Positions 1 to 11,756 of a DNA stretch of 64,000 bases are shown one piece after another. Both the position numbers and the translations under genes were made by a program. Source of the stretch: Nautilus pompilius (taxonomy: Eukaryota > Mollusca > Cephalopoda > Nautilida > Nautilidae). The stretch covers positions 372,001 through 436,000 of the forward strand of contig JACATO010000629.1 in assembly GCA_018389105.1 (NCBI GenBank), read 5' to 3'. A model generated the notes under the pieces. It saw only the letters and a program-made list of their open reading frames with translations. It ran no database searches and was not told where the DNA came from. How positions within the stretch are numbered: the stretch's first letter is position 1; every line of letters starts with the position of its first letter.

Positions 1-1688
1 ATCAAGTTTTTTTTTGGAGCATTGCAGATCTAAGCTAACTGAATACCAAGGTTAATATTTGTTTGCATTTTAAAGCCAATTCCATTAATGCAGTTTAAAG
101 GGAAAGTTTTATCTTAATATTTCTAGTTGTTTTTGACAGTATAATTTTTTTGTCGTCACAGATGGGCGCTACTTCATCTACTGCTGGTTGCAGACGCTGC
201 ATTTATTGAGCTAACACCATCAATTATAAGTGCTGTGATAAGAAAGTTAATGTATAATATCACAGTAATCTGTCTCACCAGTTTCTTTATCAAAGCTAAA
301 TAGTATACCAATTTTCTAGAGTAGGGAATTTACCAACACAAACTATTTACTATGAACTAAAAAACAACAAAGTTGTATAAAATAAAAGATTCTTTATTTT
401 ATAAAAAGGTTATTTGACAATACAAACAATACTGAATAACTCCTTTTTAAAATATTTTCAGTTACATTTTTGCTTAGAGATCAATTTGAACCTTAGACAA
501 AAAAATTTAGAAAAGAAAAAGATGGCACTCAGTGCCCAACAACATTTTAGCATTCTCAAATATGTACTATTACAAACACTGACGTCAAAATAGTTTATAG
601 AAAATACAATAATAATGCTACTACTAGTAATAATTATAAAGGAAATTAAATGACAAAAATATTGCATAGTATTTAATCATCAACCCAAATACTAAGAGGT
701 CACCATATCACATTGTGAATACACTTTTGGAGTTGAATGTCAAGGACAGTCAATATATTTAATAATCCAAGCTTTTAGAGTGATCCTAGAATGTATAATT
801 TGTAGTTAGTATTCTTTTTCATTGTTTTTTTTTTTTTTTAAACAGGGCACTCAGAATCTGTGGACTAATGAAGCCAAAAATAGATAAAATAAATTTTATG
901 CACTCATATTGAAATATACAATAAGAAACAAGGTGCATGAATTATCGTATTTTACCAGTATGCAGTTGGAATGATGCTGAATGAATTCTCTGAAGGTTTA
1001 TTTAAGAAATCCAAGTATACTAGCTGTAGATTATTAACATGTTAAACAAATAAACTATTCCATGTGTTTATGATAACTTAAAGACCCAGAATATTGTATT
1101 TTTAAAACAAATGTTTCTATTAAAATCGGTACATATCTGTTCATGCATACAAGAAACAGTCATTGCAAAAGCTTAAATTAATATTTTAAAACAGAATTAC
1201 CAGAAAAATCAGTTTTCAAACAGGGATAACAAACTGCACTGAGGACCAGATATTAAGACAATTCCAGACCGTCTTCGAGAATTTCTCTTTTGCATTTAAA
1301 ATGGGCAGACTTTGGATAATCGAAGAGCGCTGGCAGGTAATCGGTAAGACATTAGGAAAAAATAAAACAATGGTTTTATTGTCACTGGATGTGTCGGTTT
1401 TACCCCCACGTCAAAGAAACCGAAATGTGTAAAACAGACACCTGTGACCCTTTGTTGTTGGAATATTTAAGTGTATAATATCAATTACGTTCCAAGATTT
1501 TTTTTTTCCAATGTGAAAAAATATCAATGCAAAAAAAGTTGTCGTGTTGTGTGTCCCAAGTGTCGAAGCCTGTGCGATTTTGGCTCTACATTCTCCTCTT
1601 CATCTTGCTGATGCAGCAATTAAGCATCTAAATAGCAGTTCACACGATTTGTGTTGATTCTGTGTTTCTTTGTTGTCGTCAGGTGTGG
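1..1688 (-). other. Probable 3' UTR and flank of the BCL2L14-like gene
   Basis: No coding exon is visible. AT-rich sequence follows the stop codon at 1689-1691. Several AATAAA hexamers occur on the minus strand (for example the complement at 393-398), so the polyadenylation point cannot be fixed. A 13-bp imperfect inverted repeat at 1391-1403 and 1429-1441 could fold in the transcript. Confidence 0.4.
1391..1441. repeat. Inverted repeat (hairpin) in the probable 3' UTR
   Basis: GTGTCGGTTTTAC (1391-1403) pairs with GTAAAACAGACAC (1429-1441) with one mismatch across a 25-nt loop. It lies about 250 nt after the stop codon on the transcribed minus strand. Confidence 0.5.
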
Positions 1689-4600
1689 TCAATCCACCTC
1701 AGACTCTTTTTCGAACATGGAATCCTGAAGAAAACAGAAAATAACAAAATTATCGGCTGAACGTTTCTCAAAAGTGACACACGCACACGCTCTTTCCTCT
1801 CCTCGCTAGAGAGCGTGTATAACATTACTGCTGATGCCTTACCCATAATTTAAAAAAAAAAGATGCAACCCTGGTAAACTGACCTGACCCACCAAGCCAA
1901 AGCCCCAGATCTAATTCCCACAACGATATCAGAAATACAGTTTCTATGGCTGAATCACCAATCTCTTGGGAGGATCCTGAAAATGATACTCCAAAAAAAG
2001 TCGGTGGTAGTGTGGGGGGGCAATAAGCAAGCAAATTACAACCCTGAATTATTTGGACCTATGGTTTTGCAGATAGATTTATTGGATGTACTGAAGTTAA
2101 AAAAAAAATAAAAAAAAACCTTTCCTAAGAACAGAAAAATTTGATTTGATGTGATCCCCCCCTTCCTTTCTTCTTTCTCTCCCGAAAATCTTCCAAATCA
2201 GTTAAAGATGTAGAGGAATGATAAAAGAACCTACCCAGCCACCTTGGTCAACAACCCATGTGGCAAACTTGTCCTCGAAATAGCGCAGGGTAATCTCCTT
2301 GATGTTTGTAGCTACCTTCTTCCCAACGCCAACCAGCTGCAGCGTTGTCTTCGAGAAGAAGAAAACCATGGCAAGCTGGTCCCAGCCAACCTCATTACCT
2401 ACGCATTTAGTCATGATGTTCTTGAAGTTGCTATATGTGATGTCCGTCAGAAACTTTACTGCTTCCACGGGGATTTGGTGCTGAAATTATTGAAACCAGA
2501 AAGTTTAAAGAATTCTCTTATCTATTAATTGCGATTAAAGAAAAAAGCTCACTTCTAAATAACACTTTTCGTATTTTCTTTTTTTAAATCTACTTGGGAT
2601 GGATTCTTATTATCCTCTTGCATTTCAGTTCCCATTATTGCGTGTGCTACTAATCCTCAAGAATCATCTGCGCGAACATTACATCAGGGCTAACTGCTAG
2701 ATAAGTTGTTCCCTCGAACAATTTAGGAATAAATGAAGGGGTTAATCTAGAAATTATAAAAGGAAATATTGCGTGAAGAAAACCAAGATATAACTTACTG
2801 ATTTTGTCAAGTAAAGCAACCGATCTGCAATGTCCTTCTCCAATTTGTCACTTTCTGATCTTGGGAAGGTCAGCTGTTTTTCCATACCTCTCTCCAAATG
2901 TCCTGGAAAAAAGAGAGAAAGATGTAAGGACTTCAACAATGATAAGAATACAACCTAAACTAAAAAACACTGTAATTACACAATGTATGATCTACGCCAG
3001 TTTCCAAAAGTTAACCAAAACAAACAAAAAATTGCTGCAAGATTTAAAATCATGATAAAGATTGAAAAGGAAACCATATTTTCATTCTCAATCAGAAGAA
3101 AACAACAATACAAGTGCTTTTTTAAATTTTAATTCTTCAGGCTGGAGCTGAGCTAATGATGCTTTTGTTTACTTAAATATCTTTTTTGGGGGGGCATAAT
3201 TTTCTTTGCAGATGCTACAACGAAGAGTTCTCAGCCGTTCTGCCCTCTCGAAAATATTCGGGGCACTGATAGACCTGGAGAATTCTATACGAAGACTTTC
3301 TTAATTGAGTCTAAATTATCATCCAGTACCAAGAAAGACTCCCACACTAGTTAACAAAATTGTGATAAATATTTTGAAAAAAAAAAAGCTTCAGCTTTAA
3401 AAAAAAAAAAATTGTTTATTTATATTCAAATTACTGCAAAAAAAAGAAAGAGAAAAACTGCACAAATATCTAGACTTAAAGCTGCATCTTTAATTAGAGC
3501 AGATTAACCCTGTAAACGTCAGTCAGTGCAAGGACAAGCTGATACTGTACAGCTCAGAATCAACTTTTCTAAATTAAAAATCAATTTCTATTTAAAAAAA
3601 AAAAAGTTTTCAGGTCCAGATTAAATTATGTATGCAAGACCAGTAAATAAATCTAATATAAACAAACTAGAAGTCCCTACAGCAATGTTAATGTTTCCAG
3701 CCATTAACTATTATCCAACATCAGTTCTCTGGATGCTAAAAAACAGTTTACACACAAAGTTATCTGCGTTTTCAGATTTACCAAACATCTGAACTCTGCA
3801 AGCATTTTGTCCCATTCACACCCTACTCACAGCATCCTCTTTTCTCCACGCACACTCTTAACAGAAAGTGGTAAGCTTTGTATACATTAGGTTCTTACCT
3901 CCAACAGCACCTTCACCTTGAAAACTATTAAAGGGAGATGAGTCTCCATCAGATCGCTCAGATTCACTTATCGAAAAATAATCGTCCGCAATAGCAGCCA
4001 GTTTCTTAGCTACCATATCATACAGTTCCTCTTTTTCCTCCTTAGATTTAAGGTTGAATGGAACATCTGGTCTCTGATTAGACAGGTCTCCAAGCACTGG
4101 AAATAAAATTAAACATACCAATGAACAGTTTAGCATAATACAACATTTAGTATAGCTGACCACATGGTTTTTCATTTCCAAAAGTTAAACTATAATAGAT
4201 AATAGCCGGATGTAATTTAAATTTTGGTGTATCTTTTTGCATTTTTTGTTGGAGGAAAAGCAGAAACTTTGTTTTGATTACATCGATTAACCAGCCAAGT
4301 GAGCCAACAATCATGAACTTTGACATTACACACATACACAAAAAAAAAAAAAAAATTAAAATTGAAGATATAACATTACAAAAGAATAATTTTTATTGCA
4401 ATATCAATGACAATAAAGGCTCCCTTAAAGGGTATTGCCACTCAAATTAATGTTAAAGAGAAATTTAAAAAAAAAAAAACAAACTTAAAATTTAAGATGC
4501 TGTTTAATAAAAACAGAAAACATCTTACCATCTAAACCATCAAGATCATCATAACTGGATTCTTTCTGATCCATTTCTTCATGCATTCTTTGACTTGAAG

Positions 4601-6885
4601 CCCCAATGTTGTGTGTTGTGTATGCAGAATCCCATTTAGAAAACTGGCCTGATGGTGGATCTGGATTATACACCTTATGCAGAGGAAGATGAAGTTTCCT
4701 TTTATCAGGCACACTACTCGACATGCCTGGATCCATTATTTCTGAAGTTTTCATGGTGGACTTGTATCCCTGGACCTGGACGGAGTTGCCAGGTGTCAGA
4801 GACCGAGACTTCCTTTTCACTGAAGCTTTCGGTTCTGAAACAAGCACATAGCTTTTCAAAATGATAAATCAGTCAATTATAATGGCACTCTGAAAAAAAT
4901 AACAGAACTGTGGCACAATTTAAAAAAAAAGATAAAAACTTTTTTAAGGCCAACCATATAGCAGTTCAATTCCTTAAGGATGGCGCCTACTGGTTATGAC
5001 TATTTTTTCATAAAACTCAAATTTTGATGTCTAATATCTATGTAAATTAAGAACAAAAAACAGCAGTACATAATGTCACAAGTTAAAGAAAACATCAAAT
5101 TTTCAATATCATTCAGCAAACAAATGGGAAAAAAAGAATGTTTATGAAGCAACAACTGCAGTAACCACTATTAAAACCCAATCTTTCATCTCTTAAAGGG
5201 CAAATACAATAAACCTATTTTACAGCAGTATGAAACATTAAAACAAATCGTAGCTTTTTCAGTTGTATTAAAGCAGTCATGTGCTACATTTGTTCTAAAT
5301 ACTTATAAATACACCCAGTTATCTTCATTATTAACCTTTAATCTCACTGTAAATGTTCATGATAAAATTGTGGTCTTGATATAATCATAACTGGATTGTC
5401 AAAAGAAATGTCTGTTAAGAGAGCCATCATTCCTTGTCTATCAATATAAAGAATATTTATTCTCACCAGAGTCACTTCTGTTCAAAGATAATGCCTTCCT
5501 GAATTTGTTAAAGCTTCGTTTTTTCTTCATTTTCCCAGCATCGTCATCAGTCTCCATCATCAGGTGTTCCACTGTGTTTTTCATTGGAAACTCTCCAGAG
5601 TGTTGCAAACGCTTTAATGGCTGAAATGGGGTCACTGCCTGATTGGTGCATGAAGATATGTGAATGTCTATTTCTTTATCTAATCCACTTCTCTTTTCTT
5701 CTGCCTGTTGATTCAGCCCTAGTTTCATCTTTTTTGTCCGTGATTCATTGTTTTGTTTCCTTTTTATGTTCTTCAGTTTCTCCTTTATTCGTCTAATAAA
5801 AGTCCTCTTGCACTTGTTTTTGCTTGTGATTCTTTCATTATCATCGTCTGAAGATGACTCATAACCTGGCTTTGAATCCCTGTTAGTCAATTTTTCTTCA
5901 GTGTCAGTTTCCAATGGTGAAGCATTTGGGTATTTATCCTCCAAAACATCATTCACCCAGTTTCCAACCTTAGTTTCATATCTAGAGCCAGAACTCCAGG
6001 TTTTCATTCTTGCAACCTTTCTACAAGCCACATTATCAGTGTCAAGCAGCGATTCTTCTGAAGATTTGTGATTATCAGTTCCTTGGTGTGAAAGGGGCTT
6101 TCCTTCCACGAGATCAATCTTTGATACTTTCTGGTAGAGAGCACTCATTGGTGTTGTAGAACTGAGCGACTTCTGCGTCATCTGCAAAAATTCCTCCAAT
6201 ATCCTTTGAGCATCTTGCTTCACCATTGGCATGGTAGACTTCCTTTCTTTCCTGGGCATTCGTACCTTTTTGCCTGAATAAAATGAATTGTTAATTTAAA
6301 AAAAAAAACAAAGATTGTGAATGTAGTTATTAAGCTTTTGCCTGCTAACAAATGGGAAGATAATTAAATGGTAAAATATCAGTAAATAAATTGTGGGAAG
6401 ATTAGGAATACGGATTATGAAACCTGGGAAACAACAGTTCCCCCCCTAACCGTCCTATTATTTTTCGGATGTATCTGACCTGACATCAGTCCCCCCCCCT
6501 CCAATCTTAAGAGAGAAACAAAACACCTTTGGACAACCCGTTCAGCCGTTCTCGGTAATTAGTTTGACAGGTGGTAAGAACCCCTAATACAAAAGTCGGG
6601 GGGGGGGACTTAGAAATAAGACAAACTTTCTTCTTGTTCCCAACGAACGAACGAACGAACGAACGGCACAGGTGGGTGAGTGTGACCGCATCTACTCGAC
6701 AGCCCACCTGAGCAGGGCAGGAGGGCAGTACATCACGTACCGCTGCCTTCAAACACCTCTGGGGGCGGACGGACGGGTTCGTGGTTCCTCCCCCCCTCCC
6801 AACACCACAAGGGGCCTGCTACAAACGACAGATAGTAATTGTTTAACCGGTTCTCACCTGTACTGGTCTCGCCCGAATTGGTCAT
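1689..6885 (-). CDS. BCL2L14-like: Bcl-2 family protein, BCL2L14 (Bcl-G)-like, 7 exons
   Basis: Seen: exons at 6858-6885 (ATG at 6885), 5467-6273, 4529-4834, 3899-4096, 2799-2902, 2235-2480 and 1689-1724 (TGA). All have GT-AG borders and matching phases, giving 1725 nt and 574 residues. Residues about 409-420 are a BH3-like helix (KKLAAIADDY, Leu plus Asp-Asp). Residues about 507-525 are BH1-like (VGWDQLAMVFFF, in the place of NWGR). Residues 555-563 are BH2-like (TWVVDQGGW). The protein ends ESEVD, like vertebrate Bcl-G (HEEVD), with no hydrophobic anchor. Residues 1-380 are low-complexity Ser/Lys/Glu-rich, with a strongly basic stretch at about 161-194 that could be a nuclear signal. Known: Bcl-G is a cytosolic BH3-containing member linked to apoptosis. 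Inference: orthology rests on BH spacing and the C-terminus as remembered; other Bcl-2 relatives are possible. The first exon adds 14 residues ahead of the Met at 6259 and is chosen because its phase (1) and donor fit. I am sure of the family and less sure of the subfamily. Confidence 0.8.
6641..6665. repeat. (AACG)n microsatellite
   Basis: About six copies of a 4-bp unit in intron 1 of the BCL2L14-like gene, close to poly-G and poly-C runs at 6490 and 6600. Confidence 0.85.
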
Positions 6886-6887
6886 GA

Positions 6888-6921
6888 CTGGCTGGCTGGC
6901 TGGCTGGCTGGGGGGGGGGGA
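6888..6921. repeat. (GGCT)n followed by poly-G
   Basis: Five to six GGCT units run into a G10 tract directly upstream of the predicted BCL2L14-like start codon, inside its 5' leader. Confidence 0.85.
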
Positions 6922-7130
6922 GGGACCGATCGGCGGGGCAGCACTCGCGACAGAGATCCTTCCAGTCGGTGATGGTAACGGACGGGGCCGAGAGGAGAGG
7001 CGAAACAAAACACTTTCTACTTCCTTTCCTTCTGGTGGTGGTGGTGGTGGTGGGGTGGTATAGCCGACCGACAGATCGCTCGCTCCACAGGTGTAAACAA
7101 CAATGGCGTCAGGGGGAGGTATTCCCCCCA

Positions 7131-7192
7131 CTTATATAGCCGGCGAGCCCCAGTGTCCTCGCCAGCCATTGGTCCGCCGGGCGGTGACGTCA
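7131..7192 (-). promoter_or_regulatory. Core promoter of the BCL2L14-like gene: TATA, CCAAT, CRE
   Basis: Read on the minus strand, a perfect CRE/ATF palindrome TGACGTCA (7185-7192) is followed by CCAAT (7168-7172) and TATATAAG (7131-7138). This order and spacing would place transcription start near 7100-7110, about 220 nt ahead of the ATG at 6885. The surrounding 6880-7250 is CpG-rich. The predicted 5' leader holds a (CCA)n run (7030-7055) and a C-rich/(AGCC)n run (6888-6921) immediately before the start codon. Motifs are seen directly; their use is inferred. Confidence 0.55.
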
Positions 7193-7384
7193 CACGACGA
7201 CAGACTCGGGGCGGGCGGGGAAACCCACTGGTTGCTCTTTCGGAGAGAGACACTGAACGATTCTGGGAAACCGGGACTCAGCAGACAGGGATTAACGCGA
7301 AGGCGATGATCACCCGACTTACCTGCAGAGAGAGAGAGAGAAGAAAGGCCGAGTTTTCCCCCAGCCAAACCGGAACAGCAGAAA

Positions 7385-7421
7385 CATTATTATTACCATT
7401 ATTATTATTATTATTATTATC
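7385..7421. repeat. (ATT)n microsatellite
   Basis: About 12 units with one interruption, upstream of the BCL2L14-like promoter. Confidence 0.9.
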
Positions 7422-8267
7422 AGGAAGCTGACTGACCACCCGAGGGTTAGCGAGGTGCCTGGAACGCCCCCTGGTGGTGTAAATATAAGGTAGTCGCCTA
7501 CATGATAATACCGCGCCATCCATCCACTACATTATTATTATTCAAGAGATTTATTGTAAAGAAACGAAAAACTACTGTGTGCGAATAAAACTTTTACCGT
7601 ATTACTAATAACAGATTTTTCTTCTTCTTCGGTTGTAATAACAAAATATAACAATCGTTTTCTTTCTTTCTTTTTTTGTTTGTTTTTAAAATGAATAATG
7701 CAGAGAAAGAACTTAATTTACATTGACACGGTAGAAGTCCTTACATTGTTTCATACGGTTTGCTCGCAAGAGAGATTTATTCCAGACATAAGACGTTCCG
7801 AGGTCACCCCCGAGAGAGCTTTCCACTCACCGATGTGGTCGAATCATCCCTGACGGCATAGGTCGGTTCCCCAGCAGCGGCCATCTCGACGCTTCTGACT
7901 AGAAATGCGAGATTACCTCGGGACTTATGCAAAATCGCCAATTTACACATTTTTACGGAGTGTATTCAAAGCCGAGCGAAACAGTGGGGGGGGGGGTAAT
8001 GACCCACACTGTTAAATCAAGCAGGGGGGGTTCGCATTAGAAACAAAAAACCGACAGCCGCCTTATGCGGGTGGGCGGCCTGGACAGGTTTCACTGTAAC
8101 TGACGGTCAACTGTTACATGGAGCAAAACTGATGACCGCAAATTGCGCCTCTGTCCAGAAACGTGGAAGATCGCAATTTAAAACTTGTAAACGATCCATT
8201 TTAGAATGACGAAGTGGTTTTGGAATTGGTACTTTAGAAAGCAGCCAGTAGAAGGCAGCGGTTCGGC

Positions 8268-8271
<4 letters not shown>

Positions 8272-8304
<33 letters not shown>
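8272..8304. repeat. 33-base poly-A tract
   Basis: Uninterrupted A run on the plus strand. It could be the tail of an old retroposed sequence, but no body was recognised upstream. Confidence 0.8.
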
Positions 8305-8306
<2 letters not shown>

Positions 8307-10176
8307 ACAAGGAGATGCCATAAGCGCCCTCTATCGGCAGTTGCAGCAACAAATAGAAAGTGGTTTACGATCGGTGTTATCCGAACTGCAGGGTTCACTC
8401 TCTAGATTTATGTTTCGTCTTCTTCATTCAGGTAATTTAACAGTTACACTGGGCAATGTAATTCAACCACAGTCATTTTGGTAAGATAAAGTCAAATCGC
8501 GTAATTTATTTGCAGTTCTTGCAACCTTCCGCATATTTCATGCTTCGGTGCTTTAAATTCGCTTGTTTATGACTTAACGAATCGGCTAGAAATTGTACTA
8601 CGTCATATCATGTGACCATCTAGTGGCGGATGTACTTCTGGCTTCTTTAATTTGATGATATATTTCTGTACCTAACACTTTCCAACATTCTCAATCTCTA
8701 CGTAATATGGCACCCACCCACCCAATCCCTCAAGCCGAAGGTCTCTTGCCGTCTGTCGAGAATTCAACTCTGGCATCAGTAGCCTTTGTCTGGCCGGTTC
8801 AGCATGTTCTGGCAACGAGAGAATTTGACACTGCGGTTTTATCTACCACCCATTACATACTATTATCGAGTCAGAGAGTAGCGAGGTTTACAATGGACTA
8901 ATTGTCGAAACAAATGAGATATTATCTGTGCTTTTAATCTATTAAAACTCACGTGGGGATGGTCATATCAAGCGGTACAAATCGTGAATGGTTACATTCA
9001 CATTTCCTACTACAGGCTGCATCTACATTTTAATCTTTTAACTTAGATGCGATCATTAGTGAAGCCCAATCAAAGTGCTTCGCTATATCAATATTCGTGA
9101 GTTCAAGAGATAAGGTGTCCATCCTTGTACCTGCGTTTTCGGTTCAAGTCAAATTCCAATGAAAATTATGTTCTGGTAAATCAATAATTTTGATTGCGGT
9201 TCCTTTTTTTTTTTCTTCTTTAAATGTTTCTTCTAATCGTAATAGTTTTCTATCCAGATAAATATGCGGTTAATTAGCCCTCAATTCTGTTGGTAGTTGC
9301 AGGACCAGTAATTTCTAATCAAACGAGGCTAAAATCTACGCGATGTACTCTGACCTCTTAATGACGTCATTTACAGCCCCCCCCCATCTATCTACACGTT
9401 CAATTAGGCATTAGTTTAGCTGTTGCAGTATTTGCCTTTACGTCGAATTCTTGCCCTGACTTTCCGGCAAGGTCGTATCGCAGCAGCGAGCTAGAAGGTG
9501 TGTGTGGACTTTTCCTACTCCCAGTTTGTCGTTTGAGTCATTGAGCGTAAACACGCGCGCTCGCCCGCAAGGATAGTGGGGGGGGGCGGGGCGGTTGTTT
9601 TCCCTTGTTGTGCTCGGTCTCTAATCGTTTATTCGGCGAGGTAGGAACGTGACGATCGCCTCGAGGCCGCTTCAGCCAGGAACAAATGGCAACAGGTGCT
9701 TGTTTCCGCGGAATGAAGTAACCCGGCCAAGACAGGTTCGACTCGAGGATTATACCCAATAAAAAGATGAAGGATTGTTTGGCAAATAAAATAAAATTAA
9801 ATAATAATGAAATTTGTTTGGCTGATAAGATTTAGAAACCATCGCTCGCCGTTTGGCTAGCAATTGTGCAGATCCGACGGCCTTTTCAAGGGGTTTGCCG
9901 TTACAAAGGCTTTGTTCATCATCCGTTATGGTCCAAGGGAAAGAAGAGAGAACCCGGATTCCTGCTCTTCGTCCATCGTCATCGATCGATGGAAACGAGT
10001 AAGCAAGAGTATGGGTGTGTGTTGTTTAACCCTCCTCCCACCAGTATCAGAAACAGCGGAGGGAATGGGGTGGACATTAAAAACAATGCGGATAAGCAAC
10101 AGGTTTCCAGTATTATTGCTGACTCTTTCCTCTTCATGATAATGGTAAGAATAACCACCATTCTTTTTGCCCACAT

Positions 10177-10178
<2 letters not shown>

Positions 10179-10226
<48 letters not shown>

Positions 10227-10272
10227 GAAATAATGGAATCTCTCTCTCTATATATATATCTATATATATATA
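10179..10272. repeat. (TAA)n and (TA)n compound microsatellite
   Basis: About 15 TAA units, then after a short gap CT and TA dinucleotide runs. Confidence 0.9.
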
Positions 10273-11756
10273 ATGACGTCATCTCTCTCATGTTCATCAT
10301 TTTAAATTAGGCTTCTCTATTTCTAGACAAGCGGTAAGTAAAGAAACAGGTAAATGGCATGTACGGATGAAGACTCAGTGCTTTCCCCACGGTTGTAGGT
10401 GTGAGTGTGACACAGCATTACTACTACCACACTCGAAAAGCCAAGCTGTTGGTAGGCAAGGAGGAAGCCAGATTTTAAAAAAGACAGCCGGCAAACTCAT
10501 CTGTTGTCTGCCCTTTCTTCGGTGACTGAGTCACCGGAGTGGTCGGTTGTCATGGTGAAAATCCGTCCGCCAAGCAGAGGGTGGAAAGACATAACTCAAA
10601 ACTCTGTAAAGGCACGACATTTTCAGCCATCTGCTAACCCGCTAGAAGCAGCAGAACCAAACTGGTTACACACGAGTAAAAAAAATAACAACAAGAAATT
10701 GAAAGTAGACGTTCCGGTGTCACGATCTATAATAGCTGGTTTATTACACACACACACACCCCTTTCTCCAGAATCGGTTATTATTCAGGTCACTTGATCG
10801 CCTTGTTCACTGGTTAGTTGTATTGCCACCAATAAGGTGAATAGAACTCTCCGGACCAATCCACTTTTTAACTACCATCTCTTTAAATCCAACTCTGTCG
10901 ATGGTTGCCTTATTATTCGGCACTAAATATTAGGTCTACGTCGGCATCCGCGGATTTCGGCCTGCGACAATAGAGACGGCCCCGTCGGACTCAACACCTC
11001 CCCCCCTTTCTTTTTTTTTTGTCGGATCCGCATTTTTGTTTCCGTTTTTACATATTTTCATTTTAAACGCTGACGGCAGCAGCAGCAGCAGCAGAAGATT
11101 ATTACCAGCACGCGCTTTTAATGCTCTGTTGCTTATCCCGTATGACGAAACTCTTCTTCCGTGAGTTCAGCGCTCCGATCGGCGGGGGTTCGGGTCGGAG
11201 AAATCAACAACCGATTAGACGCGGAGGGGCCGGCCCTTTCATCGTCCACCAAAGGTAGAGTTAACCTGGGTGCCGCCACATCCCGTTATCCTGTTGTTTG
11301 TTTGGTCGTTTACTGATTAGTTCCAACAACTAGTCACTAAATCAGTCAGCACCGATTAGAGGAGAAAGGACGTTGTGTGTACTTTCTGGTCGTTTCTTTC
11401 TTCCTTTTCCCAATTAAACGATAATCCAACCGTTCTCACTTAATACCAGTGGTTAGTTAAATAATCTTCCTAACTTTCAGCTCATACTTTGAACGCGAAG
11501 AGCAACCCTAACCCTCCGTGTGCCAGGCCAGCTTTTATCTCCCCCATACCAGCCTAGAAGCACCGGTTACTATTTGGGTATAACTAACTGTCCGTGTATT
11601 TAATCAACTCGGAATGCAAAAACACATGGGGCTGGAGCGATATAGAGGTGGGAGTCGTGTCGTTTACAAGCGGTTATGTTAAGGAGGAAGGTACTCACAG
11701 CACTGAGTAATACAGATAATGGGGATTAGGGGTTGCAAAAGCAACCAGGGCTCGCA

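Larger units (their letters stand above)
7253..11756. other. Intergenic region without a recognised gene
   Basis: All open frames are short and lack splice-phase partners or recognisable domains. Contents: (ATT)n at 7385-7421; a 33-base A run at 8272-8304; a GC-richer patch at 9480-9760; (TAA)n at 10179-10225 followed by (TA)n/(CT)n at about 10231-10272; an (AC)n run near 10746; and a (CAG)n-like run near 11075. Several CpG-rich patches could be regulatory but cannot be assigned. Confidence 0.5.

Noticed and set aside
6733..7368. Several overlapping Pro/Gly-rich frames on both strands
   Set aside because: They lie in the CpG-rich promoter and leader of the BCL2L14-like gene and share no splice-consistent extension.
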